NCBI RefSeq assembly: GCF_003610695.1
Contig: NZ_RAQH01000003.1
Span: 124,001 to 188,000, forward strand
Reading direction: 5' to 3'
Length of the DNA: 64,000 nucleotides
Origin: Epilithonimonas arachidiradicis
GTDB lineage: Bacteria > Bacteroidota > Bacteroidia > Flavobacteriales > Weeksellaceae
Numbering within the stretch: position 1 is the stretch's first letter; every line of letters starts with the position of its first letter. Below the pieces are notes generated by a model. That model was not told the origin of the DNA, did no database searches, and saw only the letters and a program-made list of their open reading frames with translations. The translations under genes and the position numbers were made by a program. Positions 1 to 9,590 of this stretch are shown in pieces.

Positions 1-2
1 CT

Positions 3-905
3 GTGATTTTGGTTGTGATTTGCCTTGTTCTGATTCAGGTTTGTGCAGAAACACCTAAGCAGGCAGCAATTTATACCAGAGTTAGTTTCTTATTAACTGG
101 AGCCTGGTGGTTTGGATTTTCACAATATACCTTCAAGCATTTACCACAATTTGGACAAGTTAAAGAGCAATTGCCAAAAGATTTGGTTTTGCTTAATTAT
201 AAAAACATTTTCAAAAGTCACGCTGAGCAGGGTGGTTTTGTTGAGGTTTTCAAAGATAACATCAGTTTTTATATCGACATCGTTAAGCAAAGTTTTAAAG
301 AGCTTTTCAAAGTTGGAAATCATCTTTTCGGAGACAGAAATCTGAAATATTTCCTGACCAGCTTTTTCTTTTACAGTGTCGGGATGCAGACTATTTTCCT
401 GATGGCAACATTATTTGGAAAGAGTGAAATCAATATGGCTCAAGATAAACTGATAATGACATTATTATTAATCCAAATCGAAGCGATTATTGGGGCGTTA
501 TTCTTTTCTTGGTTATCTAAGAAAATCGGAAACAAAAATGTAATTAGTATCACTGTTGCAATGTGGATCGGCGCTTGTCTTGCGGCTTATTATCTGAACA
601 AAGAAAATCCAAATGTTGAATATCAATTCTACGGTGTTGCCGCTGTAATTGGTCTGGTAATGGGTGGTTTACAGGCTATGTCTAGGTCAACTTATTCTAA
701 GTTACTTCCGACGGATTCTATGGACAATACAACGTATTTCAGTTTCTATGATGTTTTGGAAAAGTTGGCGATTATTTTGGGAACATTCATCTTCGCAACA
801 TTGATTGAACATTACAACAATATGCGATTCGCAGCATTATCAATGAGTATTTTCTTTGCTTTGGGATTGGTGTTTGTAAGGTTCGTCAAAACAAAATCCG
901 ATTAA
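3..905 (+). CDS. MFS transporter, UMF1 family (5' truncated by window edge)
   Basis: C-terminal 300 residues of a polytopic membrane protein whose reading frame is already open at the first base, so the true start lies outside the window; UMF1/Atg22-like transporters usually have over 400 residues and 12 helices. Hydrophobic helices are visible around residues 1-15, 115-138, 147-170, 178-196, 209-228 and near the C terminus. The stretch GGLQAMSRSTYSKLLP (about residues 221-236) is the kind of conserved loop seen in UMF1 proteins. It is probably an inner-membrane exporter or permease; the substrate cannot be told from sequence. The gene ends about 97 bases before the mevalonate kinase start. 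Confidence 0.8.
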   Translation: MILVVICLVLIQVCAETPKQAAIYTRVSFLLTGAWWFGFSQYTFKHLPQFGQVKEQLPKDLVLLNYKNIFKSHAEQGGFVEVFKDNISFYIDIVKQSFKELFKVGNHLFGDRNLKYFLTSFFFYSVGMQTIFLMATLFGKSEINMAQDKLIMTLLLIQIEAIIGALFFSWLSKKIGNKNVISITVAMWIGACLAAYYLNKENPNVEYQFYGVAAVIGLVMGGLQAMSRSTYSKLLPTDSMDNTTYFSFYDVLEKLAIILGTFIFATLIEHYNNMRFAALSMSIFFALGLVFVRFVKTKSD

Positions 906-976
906 TTAAGTTTATTAATATTGAATTCATAAAATTTAGGCTCGATAATTGATAATTTTCGAAAGAAAATATTTTG

Positions 977-984
977 TAAATTTG
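977..984 (+). promoter_or_regulatory. Candidate flavobacterial -7 box for mevalonate kinase
   Basis: TAAATTTG matches the Bacteroidota -7 consensus TAnnTTTG, 17 bases before the ATG at 1002. A TTG at 949-951 could be the -33 element, though the 25-base spacing is long. Confidence 0.5.
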
Positions 985-1001
985 CAATATCAAAACACGA
1001 T

Positions 1002-1928
1002 ATGAACAACCCTTTATTTTACGCAAAAATTCTTTTGTTCGGTGAATATGGCATCATTGAGGATTCTCAGGGGCTTACTTTACCTTACAGTTTTTATAAA
1101 GGAACCTTGAAATTCTCAGATCTGGATAATGATTTTGAAAAAAAATCTAATCAATCTCTGGAAAAATATTCCAATTATCTTTCAGAATTAGAATTACCTT
1201 CCGACTATCAGCTGGATGTTAAATCGTTCCAATCAGATATTGCAAAAGGTTTGTTCTTTGATTCTAATATTCCCCAAGGTTACGGCGTTGGAAGTTCTGG
1301 TGCTTTGGTAGCAGCGATTTTCGAAAAATATTCTCTTATAAAAAGAAATCCTGAAACGATTTCAAAAGACGAACTGAAAGATTTGAAAGTAATTTTCGGA
1401 CGATTGGAAAGTTATTTCCACGGAAAAAGTTCGGGAATTGATCCGTTGATTTGCTTTATGAATCTTCCGATTCTGATAGAAAGCAAGGAAAGCGTGGACA
1501 AAGTTTCTATCCCGAAAGAAGAATTAGGCAAAGGCGCCATTTTCTTGATTGATTCAGGCGTTACCGGCGAGACTGGACCAATGATTCAGATTTTCTTTGA
1601 GAAATTGAAAAACGAAGGTTTCCGCAAAACTTTGAAAGAGGAATTCATCCGTTACAACAATGCTTGTATCGACGCTTTCCTGAAAAAAGATATGAATCCG
1701 TTTTTCCGTAATCTGAAAAAATTATCGGTTTGGGCTTACGAGCATTTCCGCCCGATGATTCCGGAAAATCTTTTCAATGTTTGGAAAAAAGGTCTCGATT
1801 CAAACGCTTATTACCTGAAGCTGTGCGGAAGTGGAGGCGGAGGTTATATCCTTGGTTTTGCAAAAGATTATGCAAAAGCGGAAGAGATGTTGGAGGGATT
1901 CCACAAAGAAGTGATTTACAGATTTTAG
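1002..1928 (+). CDS. mvk: Mevalonate kinase (GHMP kinase)
   Basis: A 308-residue GHMP-fold kinase that should phosphorylate mevalonate in the mevalonate route to isoprenoids, which Flavobacteriia use instead of the MEP route. The three GHMP motifs are present: AKILLFGEYGI (8-18), the phosphate loop GVGSSGAL (about 95-102) and CGSGGGG (about 275-281). The stretch HGKSSGIDP carries the Asp (about 147) expected as catalytic base in mevalonate kinases. Length fits short bacterial forms. The next gene on the same strand is a UbiA-type prenyltransferase, consistent with an isoprenoid neighbourhood, but a 172-base gap holding a dispersed repeat separates them. Homoserine kinase, another GHMP member, is excluded because a clear thrB occurs elsewhere in the window. 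Confidence 0.85.
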   Translation: MNNPLFYAKILLFGEYGIIEDSQGLTLPYSFYKGTLKFSDLDNDFEKKSNQSLEKYSNYLSELELPSDYQLDVKSFQSDIAKGLFFDSNIPQGYGVGSSGALVAAIFEKYSLIKRNPETISKDELKDLKVIFGRLESYFHGKSSGIDPLICFMNLPILIESKESVDKVSIPKEELGKGAIFLIDSGVTGETGPMIQIFFEKLKNEGFRKTLKEEFIRYNNACIDAFLKKDMNPFFRNLKKLSVWAYEHFRPMIPENLFNVWKKGLDSNAYYLKLCGSGGGGYILGFAKDYAKAEEMLEGFHKEVIYRF

Positions 1929-1932
1929 TCTG

Positions 1933-2060
1933 AACCACAAAAGTCACAAAGTTCTCACAAAGCACACTATTAGATTTACATTCGAAATTTGGCGAAGTCA
2001 AATCCTTGTGACCCTAAAGCATATGAATTTTTAAAAAAACTTTGTGAGCCTTGTGTTTAA
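1933..2060. repeat. Dispersed inverted-repeat element, family 1, copy A (128 bp)
   Basis: The left arm AACCACAAAAGTCACAAAGT (1933-1952) is the imperfect reverse complement of the right arm at 2039-2060 (ACTTTGTGAGCCTTGTGTTT). The interior holds a further CTTGTGACCC unit and AAAGCATAT, both shared with copy F (25669-25720). Same length as copies D and G. Confidence 0.8.
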
Positions 2061-2100
2061 TTCAGAAGTTTCTAGTCAAGATATTTATTTAAACTAAAAA

Positions 2101-3018
2101 ATGGAAGCAAAACCGACTTCACGAAATGCTCTCTACCGTATTTCTCAGTTGATGGGTTTTCTTTTGGGTGCTCGTTTTTTTGTGGCGGTTCTGCTTACTT
2201 TTGCGCTTTATGTTTCCACGTTTTTCCTATTTAATAGAGAAGAAAGTTTCAGGAATTTTGTCTTCGATTACAAAGTTCACTCCATTATCATTTGTTCCGT
2301 TCTTAGCATTTTAGCTGGTGGCATTATCAATCGGTTTTATGACAAAGAAAAAGACCAGGTTACAAAGCCTTTCCGTTCCAGATTGCAGAACTTTTTAAAA
2401 GAAAAATATTTTCTCACAGCTTATATTGTTTTGAACACTTTGTCACTTGGATTGGCATTTTTTGTGTCGCATAGAGTTTTTATTTTCTTTCTGATTTATC
2501 AGTTTTTGATGTGGTTTTACAGTCACAAACTCAGCAAAATTATTGTTCTCAACAATTTCACTTTTGTGTCGTTAACGCTTTATCCGTTTTTCGGAATGCT
2601 GATTTATTACCAGACATTTTCGCTCAAGATCTTGTTTCTGGCAATTTTTCTTTTTTTGATGTTGTTTATTATTGATGTTATAAAAGATACATTAACAAAA
2701 AATGCCGATAAAATGTTCGGCTATGATACAATCGCTAACAGATTGGGGTTTCAAAATACAAGGTCGATTTTATTAATTTTATTAATAATTACCTTTGCAA
2801 TTTCTGTGATTCTGAGTGTTGGCATCGGATTCAAAAATATAATGGCGTGGTATTTTTTAGCAACTATATTTGTTATTATCGGAACTGTTTTTATGTTATT
2901 TCGAAATCAGAAAAATGATAAATTCAAATCTCTGAATCTTCTTAGACTTTGGATTTTCTTCGGGATTTTAGCAATGTTGTTTGACGGGATTTTCCACAAA
3001 TATCCTTGGTTAATTTAA
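2101..3018 (+). CDS. UbiA-superfamily prenyltransferase (geranylgeranylglycerol-phosphate geranylgeranyltransferase-like)
   Basis: A 305-residue integral membrane protein with about eight or nine hydrophobic helices. The first Asp-rich motif is Asn77-x3-Asp81-x3-Asp85, and the second is Asp192-x3-Asp196 with a further Asp at 203; in UbiA enzymes both bind Mg-diphosphate of the prenyl donor. Homologues in Flavobacteriia are often annotated as geranylgeranylglycerol-phosphate geranylgeranyltransferase, but the acceptor cannot be read from sequence; menaquinone or another lipid acceptor is possible. It follows the mevalonate kinase and probably uses products of that pathway. The start ATG lies right after the copy A repeat. 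Confidence 0.75.
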   Translation: MEAKPTSRNALYRISQLMGFLLGARFFVAVLLTFALYVSTFFLFNREESFRNFVFDYKVHSIIICSVLSILAGGIINRFYDKEKDQVTKPFRSRLQNFLKEKYFLTAYIVLNTLSLGLAFFVSHRVFIFFLIYQFLMWFYSHKLSKIIVLNNFTFVSLTLYPFFGMLIYYQTFSLKILFLAIFLFLMLFIIDVIKDTLTKNADKMFGYDTIANRLGFQNTRSILLILLIITFAISVILSVGIGFKNIMAWYFLATIFVIIGTVFMLFRNQKNDKFKSLNLLRLWIFFGILAMLFDGIFHKYPWLI

Positions 3019-3035
3019 ATTTTTTTTTGAAAAAA

Positions 3036-3524
3036 ATGTCAGTAATTATTAGAGAAAATAGAAAAGAAGATAACAAGATACTCGCAAAGATTATCAGAAC
3101 TTCTTTTCACGATTTTGAAGTAAGTTCTACCAATGGAACAGTTTATTCTGACCCAACTACGGATGATTTGTATTCATTATTTCAGACTGGGAAATCAGCT
3201 TTATTTGTTGCCGAAGAAGATGGTTTGATTTTAGGTTGTTGCGGTATTTTTCCAACAGAAAATCTTCCTGAAAATACGACAGAGCTAGTCAAGTTTTATC
3301 TTACAAAAGAAGCCAGAGGAAAAGGAATCGGAAAGTTATTAATGGAAAAATGTGTTGAAAAAGCAAAAGAATTAGGCTATCAACAAGTTTATCTGGAAAG
3401 TTTACCAGAATTCAGCAAAGCTGTTTCCATTTACGAAAAGCAAGGATTTCGATATTTGGAAAAAGCTTTGGGAAATTCCGGACATTCCGGTTGTAATCTT
3501 TGGATGATTAAAAAGTTGGACTAA
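3036..3524 (+). CDS. GNAT family N-acetyltransferase
   Basis: A 162-residue acyl-CoA-dependent acetyltransferase. The acetyl-CoA binding motif A is clear: a beta strand followed by ARGKGIGKLLMEKC at about residues 91-104, then an AKELGYQ segment. I chose the ATG at 3036 over an upstream TTG at 3006, because the earlier start would overlap the prenyltransferase gene and add only a non-conserved Phe/Lys-rich tail. It starts 17 bases after the prenyltransferase stop, so the two are probably co-transcribed. Substrate unknown. A terminator follows at 3557-3591. Confidence 0.8.
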   Translation: MSVIIRENRKEDNKILAKIIRTSFHDFEVSSTNGTVYSDPTTDDLYSLFQTGKSALFVAEEDGLILGCCGIFPTENLPENTTELVKFYLTKEARGKGIGKLLMEKCVEKAKELGYQQVYLESLPEFSKAVSIYEKQGFRYLEKALGNSGHSGCNLWMIKKLD

Positions 3525-3556
3525 GATTATATCAACAAATCTTGAAAACTAATCAA

Positions 3557-3591
3557 ATAAAAAAGTCCAATAACCTTTTGGAATTGGACTT
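3557..3591 (-). terminator. Bidirectional intrinsic terminator between convergent genes
   Basis: The arms AAGTCCAAT (3563-3571) and ATTGGACTT (3583-3591) form a perfect 9-bp stem. On the minus strand it is followed by a run of Ts (plus-strand As at 3557-3564), so it best serves the S1/P1 nuclease gene but may also stop the GNAT transcript. Confidence 0.7.
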
Positions 3592-3619
3592 GTTAGAGAA
3601 TTAATTTTAAATTTTGATT

Positions 3620-4414
3620 CTACCCAAAAATATCATTTAGAACTTTCGCTAATCGCAATCCACCGTAAAGCAATTGTCTTTCAAGTGTCGATTCAAAACG
3701 ATAGTTGTAAGCATAACTTAGTTTAGAATCTTTCGGAGTTTGATAATAGATTGAATTGGCAATTTTGTGACTGTCGAACAACCATTCTTCTAAAGTTCCG
3801 CTTTGTATTTGCTTCACTTCATCTTTTGATTTTACGTCTAGAAGATTCGCAAATTCTGTATAAGTATACTTTTGGTCATCAACCAATTTGGAATCCCAAA
3901 GCGAATGTAAATTGGTATTTTGTCCAAAGTAAGTCAAATTGATTTTATTCCCACCCAAATCCTCGGCTCTTCCAATGTGTAAAGGCTGATGAAGGTCGCC
4001 AATTAAGTGAATTAAGAAAATCAAAGCTTCTTTTTTATCTTTATCAGAAACATTTTTGTCTTTGATTTTATCAGATAAAATTCTGATTTGAGTATAAAGA
4101 TTTGGAGATTTCTGAACAGATAAAGAATCTTTGAATTGCTGAAAATTCTTTTGTGGATTGATGTTCACATAATGCCAAGACGACGTTTCTTTCCAAACGC
4201 CTGTCGTATCAGATTTGATGAAATCCGGCCAGTTGGCGTAATAAGCCATTTTCTGTTCTCCAAACAATTTTTTGATATTTCTTTGAGCTTTGGAACTCAA
4301 ATGATGCTGTGCAATTTCTGCCACAATTCTGTGTCCTGTCAATCCCCAAGCAAAAGAGTAAAGCGATGATAAAATACAAATAGAGAACACGAATCTTGAT
4401 AAAATACCTTTCAT
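3620..4414 (-). CDS. Secreted S1/P1-family nuclease
   Basis: A 264-residue zinc nuclease (S1/P1 family), which cleaves single-stranded nucleic acid and releases 3'-phosphate groups from nucleotides. The N terminus is a signal peptide whose predicted cleavage exposes Trp23; in this family the mature N-terminal Trp is a zinc ligand. His28 follows five residues later, as in P1 (Trp1/His6). Other expected ligand regions are present: WPDF, HYVN, the HLIGDLHQPLH segment and LHSLWD. It probably acts in the periplasm or outside the cell in nutrient scavenging. A -7 box TATCTTTG reads toward it at 4443-4436. It is convergent with the GNAT gene. Confidence 0.9.
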   Translation of the reverse strand: MKGILSRFVFSICILSSLYSFAWGLTGHRIVAEIAQHHLSSKAQRNIKKLFGEQKMAYYANWPDFIKSDTTGVWKETSSWHYVNINPQKNFQQFKDSLSVQKSPNLYTQIRILSDKIKDKNVSDKDKKEALIFLIHLIGDLHQPLHIGRAEDLGGNKINLTYFGQNTNLHSLWDSKLVDDQKYTYTEFANLLDVKSKDEVKQIQSGTLEEWLFDSHKIANSIYYQTPKDSKLSYAYNYRFESTLERQLLYGGLRLAKVLNDIFG

Positions 4415-4435
4415 TTTTAAATTTATTTCAGACTA

Positions 4436-4443
4436 CAAAGATA
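4436..4443 (-). promoter_or_regulatory. Candidate -7 box for S1/P1 nuclease
   Basis: On the minus strand the bases read TATCTTTG, matching TAnnTTTG, 21 bases before the nuclease ATG. Confidence 0.5.
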
Positions 4444-4532
4444 GTTTTAGCCATAGTTTTATTCCCTAAAAAACATTGTTAAATATTATTAAACTTAAGT
4501 TAAGCTAAAGTGTAATCGTCGATTAATTTCCG

Positions 4533-4540
4533 TATTTTTG
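4533..4540 (+). promoter_or_regulatory. Candidate -7 box for uvrA
   Basis: TATTTTTG matches TAnnTTTG, 14 bases before the uvrA ATG. No convincing -33 TTG is visible. Confidence 0.45.
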
Positions 4541-4554
4541 CGTTTTCCCATTTA

Positions 4555-7383
4555 ATGAAAGATAATCAAGAATTTATCGAAGTTTACGGTGCTAGAGAAC
4601 ACAATCTCAAGAATATATCCGTAAAAATTCCAAGAAACGAATTGGTAGTAATCACAGGACTTTCCGGAAGCGGAAAATCCTCTTTGGCTTTTGATACGAT
4701 TTTTGCGGAAGGACAACGCCGTTACATCGAAACTTTTTCGGCTTATGCAAGACAGTTTTTGGGCGGATTGGAACGTCCGGATGTTGATAAAATCGAAGGT
4801 TTATCGCCGGTTATCGCCATCGAACAAAAAACGACGAACAAAAATCCACGTTCAACCGTTGGAACCATTACGGAATTGTATGATTTTTTGAGACTTTTGT
4901 TTGCAAGAGTTTCGGATGCTTATTCATTGAGTTCAGGAAAACGTTTGGTAAGTTATACCGAGGAACAAATTCTGGAAACCATTAAAGATAACTTCAAAGG
5001 GAAAAAAGTTTATCTGCTGGCTCCGGTTGTGCGTTCGAGAAAAGGACATTACCACGAGTTATTCATTCACCTTTCCAAAAAAGGTTATTCACAAGCCAGA
5101 ATAGATGGTGTCTTGCAGGACATCGAATACGATTTGAAACTTGACCGTTACAAAACGCACGACATCGAAGTGGTGATTGATCGTTGGATCATTGGCGAAA
5201 ATGCTTCTGAAGCCAGAATGTCAAAATCGCTGAAAACGGCTTTGGAAATGGGAGAAGGAATCATTGCGATTCAGGAAATGGGACAGGATGAAGTTCACTT
5301 TTTCAGTAAGAATTTGATGGATGATTCTACAGGAGATTCCTTGGCTTTACCAGAACCAAACACCTTTTCTTTCAATTCTCCAAAAGGTCATTGCGAGACT
5401 TGTAAGGGTCTTGGAACCATAAAAAAAGTCAATACGGATTATTTTGTTGAAAATGATAAATTATCAATTAACCAAGGTGCATTGTTGCCTTTAGAACAAA
5501 TCAAATCCAACAAATGGATTCTGTCTCAGATCAAATCGATACTTGAAGTTTTTGATTTAGGATTGACAACGCCCTTTAAAGATATTCCGAAAGAAGCTTT
5601 GGAATACATCTATTACGGTTACAGCAGTGATATTATAAAAGAACTGAAACATGCCGGAATCTCGAAAAAAATCAAAATCAATTTCGAAGGTTTAGTGAAA
5701 ATCCTTGAAGAAATTGTTGAAGAGAGAGAAAACTACGATGCGGTTTTGGTAGAACGAAATTTCACAACCGAAGAAACTTGTCCGACTTGTAAAGGCGCAC
5801 GTCTTCGTCAGGAAAGTTTGAGTTTTAAAATCGATGGAAAAAATATAGCAGAAGTTAACGGATTGTCTTTGTTGGATTTCAAAGATTGGTTGGCGGATGT
5901 TAAGGATAAATTCAGTGATAAAAATAAATTGATTGCTCACGAGATCCTGAAAGAAATTGAAACCAGGTTGCAATTCCTTTTGGATGTCGGTTTGGATTAT
6001 TTGAGTCTCAGCAGAAGCTCAAGAACACTTTCCGGAGGCGAATCCCAACGTATTCGTCTGGCAACTCAAATTGGTTCTCAGTTGGTAAATGTCCTTTACA
6101 TTTTGGATGAACCTTCAATCGGATTGCATCAACGTGATAACGAAAGATTAATTAAATCTCTGAAAGAATTGCGTGACATCGGAAATTCGGTTTTGGTTGT
6201 GGAACACGACAAAGATATGATTCTGGAAGCCGACCACGTTTTGGATATTGGTCCGAAGGCGGGAAAATTCGGTGGCGAAATCCTTTGGCAGGGCAATCCG
6301 AAAGATATTACCAAAGCCAACACAATCACGGCCGATTATATCACTGGAAAACGTAAAATCGAAATTCCTGCAGAACGCAGAAAAGGAAACGGAAAATCGA
6401 TAGTTCTGAAAGGTGCTACTGGAAATAATTTGAAAAATGTAACGCTGGAGATTCCACTTGGGAAGTTAGTTGTCGTTTCAGGAATTTCGGGCAGTGGAAA
6501 ATCATCGTTGATCAACGGAACTTTGTACCCGATTCTGAATCGTCATTTTTACAGGGCCATCCAGGAACCTTTGCCATACAAAAGTATCGAAGGCATCGAC
6601 AATATCGACAAAATCGTAGATGTTGATCAAAGTCCAATCGGAAGAACACCACGTTCCAATCCTGCGACTTATACGGGGATGTTCACAGATATTAGAAACC
6701 TTTTTGCTGAATTACCGGAAAGTAAAATCCGCGGGTACAAAGCCGGACGTTTTTCTTTCAATGTAAAAGGCGGAAGATGTGAAACCTGTCAGGGCGGCGG
6801 TTTGAAAGTAATTGAAATGAATTTCCTTCCGGACGTTTATGTTCATTGCGAAACCTGCCACGGAAAACGTTTCAACCGAGAAACTCTGGAAGTTCGTTAT
6901 AAAGGAAAATCGATTTCTGATGTTCTCGATATGACAATTAACGAAGCGGTAGAATTCTTCCAGCCAATTCCGAAAATCTTTAATAAAGTAAAGACTTTGA
7001 AAGATGTTGGTTTAGGTTATATCACAATTGGGCAACAATCCACAACTTTGAGTGGAGGAGAAGCGCAACGTGTGAAACTGGCAACCGAACTTTCTAAAAA
7101 ACAGACTGGAAACACACTTTATATTTTAGATGAGCCAACAACAGGACTTCATTTCGAAGATGTCAAAATTTTGATGGAAGCCATTGAACAGTTGGTGGAT
7201 TTGGGTAATTCTTTCATCATTATCGAACATAATATGGATGTGATCAAACTCGCTGATCACATTATCGACGTTGGGCCAGAAGGTGGAAAACACGGCGGAC
7301 AAATCATTGCAGAAGGAACACCAGAAGAGATTATCAAATCTAAGAAAAGTCTGACGGCTAAGTTTTTGAAAAAAGAACTTTAG
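4555..7383 (+). CDS. uvrA: Excinuclease ABC subunit A (UvrA)
   Basis: A 942-residue DNA damage sensor of nucleotide excision repair. It has two ABC ATPase modules: Walker [10 protein letters not shown] near residue 35 with signature LSGGESQR near 494, and Walker [10 protein letters not shown] near 643 with signature LSGGEAQR near 832. Two CxxC zinc modules are intact, one around residues 281-410 (CETC and CPTC) and one around 742-770 (CETC twice). Length matches standard UvrA. The following lipoprotein gene starts only two bases after the stop, so the two may be co-transcribed although their functions look unrelated. Confidence 0.98.
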   Translation: MKDNQEFIEVYGAREHNLKNISVKIPRNELVVITGLSGSGKSSLAFDTIFAEGQRRYIETFSAYARQFLGGLERPDVDKIEGLSPVIAIEQKTTNKNPRSTVGTITELYDFLRLLFARVSDAYSLSSGKRLVSYTEEQILETIKDNFKGKKVYLLAPVVRSRKGHYHELFIHLSKKGYSQARIDGVLQDIEYDLKLDRYKTHDIEVVIDRWIIGENASEARMSKSLKTALEMGEGIIAIQEMGQDEVHFFSKNLMDDSTGDSLALPEPNTFSFNSPKGHCETCKGLGTIKKVNTDYFVENDKLSINQGALLPLEQIKSNKWILSQIKSILEVFDLGLTTPFKDIPKEALEYIYYGYSSDIIKELKHAGISKKIKINFEGLVKILEEIVEERENYDAVLVERNFTTEETCPTCKGARLRQESLSFKIDGKNIAEVNGLSLLDFKDWLADVKDKFSDKNKLIAHEILKEIETRLQFLLDVGLDYLSLSRSSRTLSGGESQRIRLATQIGSQLVNVLYILDEPSIGLHQRDNERLIKSLKELRDIGNSVLVVEHDKDMILEADHVLDIGPKAGKFGGEILWQGNPKDITKANTITADYITGKRKIEIPAERRKGNGKSIVLKGATGNNLKNVTLEIPLGKLVVVSGISGSGKSSLINGTLYPILNRHFYRAIQEPLPYKSIEGIDNIDKIVDVDQSPIGRTPRSNPATYTGMFTDIRNLFAELPESKIRGYKAGRFSFNVKGGRCETCQGGGLKVIEMNFLPDVYVHCETCHGKRFNRETLEVRYKGKSISDVLDMTINEAVEFFQPIPKIFNKVKTLKDVGLGYITIGQQSTTLSGGEAQRVKLATELSKKQTGNTLYILDEPTTGLHFEDVKILMEAIEQLVDLGNSFIIIEHNMDVIKLADHIIDVGPEGGKHGGQIIAEGTPEEIIKSKKSLTAKFLKKEL

Positions 7384-7385
7384 AA

Positions 7386-8327
7386 ATGAATAATAAGATC
7401 AAAAACAGCTTAAAATTTCTACTGGTTTTTTCAGTGATGTTTTCTTGCAAAAAAGAAGAAACAAAAACTTCTGAGAACTTAGTTGTGAGCGATACAATTT
7501 CAGCTGTGGGTTCTAAAGAAGAATCTTTTAAACCAATTGATACAGCTTGTTCGGCAAAGAATACGACTCGAGATTATGTTCTCGCATTTCAGTGGTATCA
7601 GAAGAAAACGGAAAATGAGACAGCCAATAATTTACCGGAACGGAACGATAAATTGTACGATGATTATTCTAAAATCCGTAATCAATATATTGCTTGTCTA
7701 AATAATGCTGAGAGCAAAATTTTAGAAGAATATGTTAATTATTACGATTCAGAAAGCGATAGTTATAAGTTTCCAGAAAATGTGAAAAAACTTAAATCCG
7801 AACTTGAAAAAGCAGGTCTTGAGTTTTGGGATATTGGTGAAGGTTACACGGAAATCCGATCGTTGCCCAATCATTATTATTCGATTTTCAAAGGTAAGGT
7901 AACTGCAGACTACGAAACTTATATTTATCAGTTGTCGAATGAAGAAGAAGTTTTGTATCAAGGCGATGCAGCTCTTAATATCTCTTGGAAAGAATTAGGA
8001 AACAGAACCATATTCTGGGAAAATTTTGTCAAAAAATATCCAAAAAGTCCTTTGGTTTCTAATGCTAAAGAATTTTATAATAATTACTTACACGATTATC
8101 TTTTCGGCTTGGATAATACTTCAACTTTTAACATTGTTGGTGAAACTAATTATGGTTTGAATGAAGAAAACAAAATGGAATTTAGAAGATTCATCAAAGA
8201 AAATCCAAATTCTAACACAGCAAAAAAAGTAAAGCAATTAATAGCACTTTTTGACTCCAAAATTTCTTATGAGGAAATCCAAAAACGGATTAATCTAGAA
8301 GAAAGAAACTGGGAAAAATATCCATAG
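7386..8327 (+). CDS. Putative lipoprotein of unknown function
   Basis: A 313-residue protein with a lipoprotein signal peptide: hydrophobic segment, then lipobox VMFSC with Cys21. The mature part is rich in Lys, Glu, Asn and Tyr, and appears mostly helical in its second half. I recognise no domain. The ATG lies two bases after the uvrA stop, suggesting read-through transcription. It is followed by two more small lipoprotein genes on the same strand, so this is a local lipoprotein cluster. Confidence 0.7.
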   Translation: MNNKIKNSLKFLLVFSVMFSCKKEETKTSENLVVSDTISAVGSKEESFKPIDTACSAKNTTRDYVLAFQWYQKKTENETANNLPERNDKLYDDYSKIRNQYIACLNNAESKILEEYVNYYDSESDSYKFPENVKKLKSELEKAGLEFWDIGEGYTEIRSLPNHYYSIFKGKVTADYETYIYQLSNEEEVLYQGDAALNISWKELGNRTIFWENFVKKYPKSPLVSNAKEFYNNYLHDYLFGLDNTSTFNIVGETNYGLNEENKMEFRRFIKENPNSNTAKKVKQLIALFDSKISYEEIQKRINLEERNWEKYP

Positions 8328-8383
8328 TTGAAACAAAAATTATAATTGGTATCAGATTTGTCATTCTGTAAAAAAAAGCAGTT

Positions 8384-8575
8384 ATGAAATCATTTAAATT
8401 TTATTTGGCAACAATTATTTTTTCTTTAAGTTTTGTCGCTTGTGCAGCGCCACCAAGACCGCCGAAGCCGCCAAAACATCCAAGACACGGTTCCAAACCA
8501 ATGCCGCCGGGACAAGCCAAAAAAATCTACGGAACCAAGTCTGCAAAGCCCTTTGCTCCGGGACAAAACAAATAA
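8384..8575 (+). CDS. Small Pro/Lys-rich lipoprotein with PPGQAKK motif
   Basis: A 63-residue protein: signal peptide, lipobox SFVAC (Cys20), then a very basic, proline-rich tail with PPRPPKPPKHP followed by MPPGQAKKIYGTKSAKPFAPGQ. Tails with PPGQAKK...SAK.FAPGQ occur in many small flavobacterial proteins, which I recall being labelled 'quinol oxidase subunit 4'; nothing here supports an oxidase role. It is probably anchored to a membrane with the basic tail contacting cell wall or lipid phosphates (inference). A terminator follows directly. Confidence 0.65.
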   Translation: MKSFKFYLATIIFSLSFVACAAPPRPPKPPKHPRHGSKPMPPGQAKKIYGTKSAKPFAPGQNK

Positions 8576-8584
8576 ATAGAGATC

Positions 8585-8617
8585 AAGGATTTTGAAATTT
8601 CAGAATCCTTTTTTATT
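8585..8617 (+). terminator. Intrinsic terminator after the small lipoprotein gene
   Basis: AAGGATTTTGA (8585-8595) pairs with TCAGAATCCTT (8600-8610), one G-U pair, followed by a T-rich run. Confidence 0.7.
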
Positions 8618-8641
8618 TTTAAATCATTAAATAAAATACAA

Positions 8642-9460
8642 ATGAAGCAATTTTTTGTCCAAATAATAATCTGTTTAGTCTTCGTTTCGTGTCAGAAAAA
8701 AGAAACGGTTTCACAAAATCTTCCAAGGAAAATAAAAGATAAAGTGGTAAGCGAAAAAAAATATGAATTCGATAAAAATTCAGTTTTTGGGGTTTATCAG
8801 TTGACGGACAAAGATTTCGCAATCTGCATTCCGGTTCAGTTTGACAACCGAGATTTGCCATTATCTAAAGAGTACGAAGATTTCTTAAAGAAGGATTCTC
8901 TGCCGTGGATTTATGGGAAAGATATGAAAGATTATAAATATTATGACACCTTGCATATCGACAGATTGATTTATAATAAGAGATTTGAAAATGTCTTCAG
9001 GCAAAAGATGAAAGACAGTTTGTTCGTTTATGGGACAAAATCTGGACAGCTGTGTAAAATAAAAAAAGTCGTTTTTCAATCCAACGACTGCGGAAACGAT
9101 TATATCGCATACATTTTGGATTTTAATCAAAAGATAAGTGGAAATCCTCTAATTGCTTCTGAGAAAGAGATTCCTCTGAATTATAACAATGACAATTCTG
9201 GAATTAATCCAAAGATCAAGAAGTTTGCGGCAAAAGAAAGTACAGAAACGATGTACGGAGTTGGAAAATACAATCCCATTATTTTTTCTAATTACAATAA
9301 TTTGTATTTCACTTATTACGATGATTTCAAATGGTATAACAAAGATTCCGATTCAGATTGTCAATTCCCTGAACGTGCTGTTTTTGAAGTTGATTCGCAA
9401 GGGAACATAAAAATGCTTTGGAGTTCAGAAATGGATCTTTTAGGCTTACCTTGTTTATAA
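8642..9460 (+). CDS. Putative lipoprotein of unknown function
   Basis: A 272-residue protein with a short lipoprotein signal (lipobox FVSC, Cys17), then a Lys-rich linker and a globular domain with many Tyr, Asp and Lys. The C-terminal region has several Cys and a CQFPERAVFEVDSQGNIKML strand pattern. No recognised family. It resembles the other lipoprotein at 7386-8327 only in general build (SCxKKEE start), not in clear sequence. Confidence 0.65.
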   Translation: MKQFFVQIIICLVFVSCQKKETVSQNLPRKIKDKVVSEKKYEFDKNSVFGVYQLTDKDFAICIPVQFDNRDLPLSKEYEDFLKKDSLPWIYGKDMKDYKYYDTLHIDRLIYNKRFENVFRQKMKDSLFVYGTKSGQLCKIKKVVFQSNDCGNDYIAYILDFNQKISGNPLIASEKEIPLNYNNDNSGINPKIKKFAAKESTETMYGVGKYNPIIFSNYNNLYFTYYDDFKWYNKDSDSDCQFPERAVFEVDSQGNIKMLWSSEMDLLGLPCL

Positions 9461-9542
9461 TATTCTAATTTTCTTCTAGATTCCCAATGTTAAATTTTGA
9501 CCCTCAATATTAATTTAACATTAACTGAATGTAAATTTTATG

Positions 9543-9550
9543 TAACTTTG
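9543..9550 (+). promoter_or_regulatory. Candidate -7 box for the secreted protein at 9591
   Basis: TAACTTTG matches TAnnTTTG, 40 bases before the ATG. Confidence 0.4.
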
Positions 9551-9590
9551 TCGTAACATTAGATAAGTAATAACTTAAAATCAATTGATT

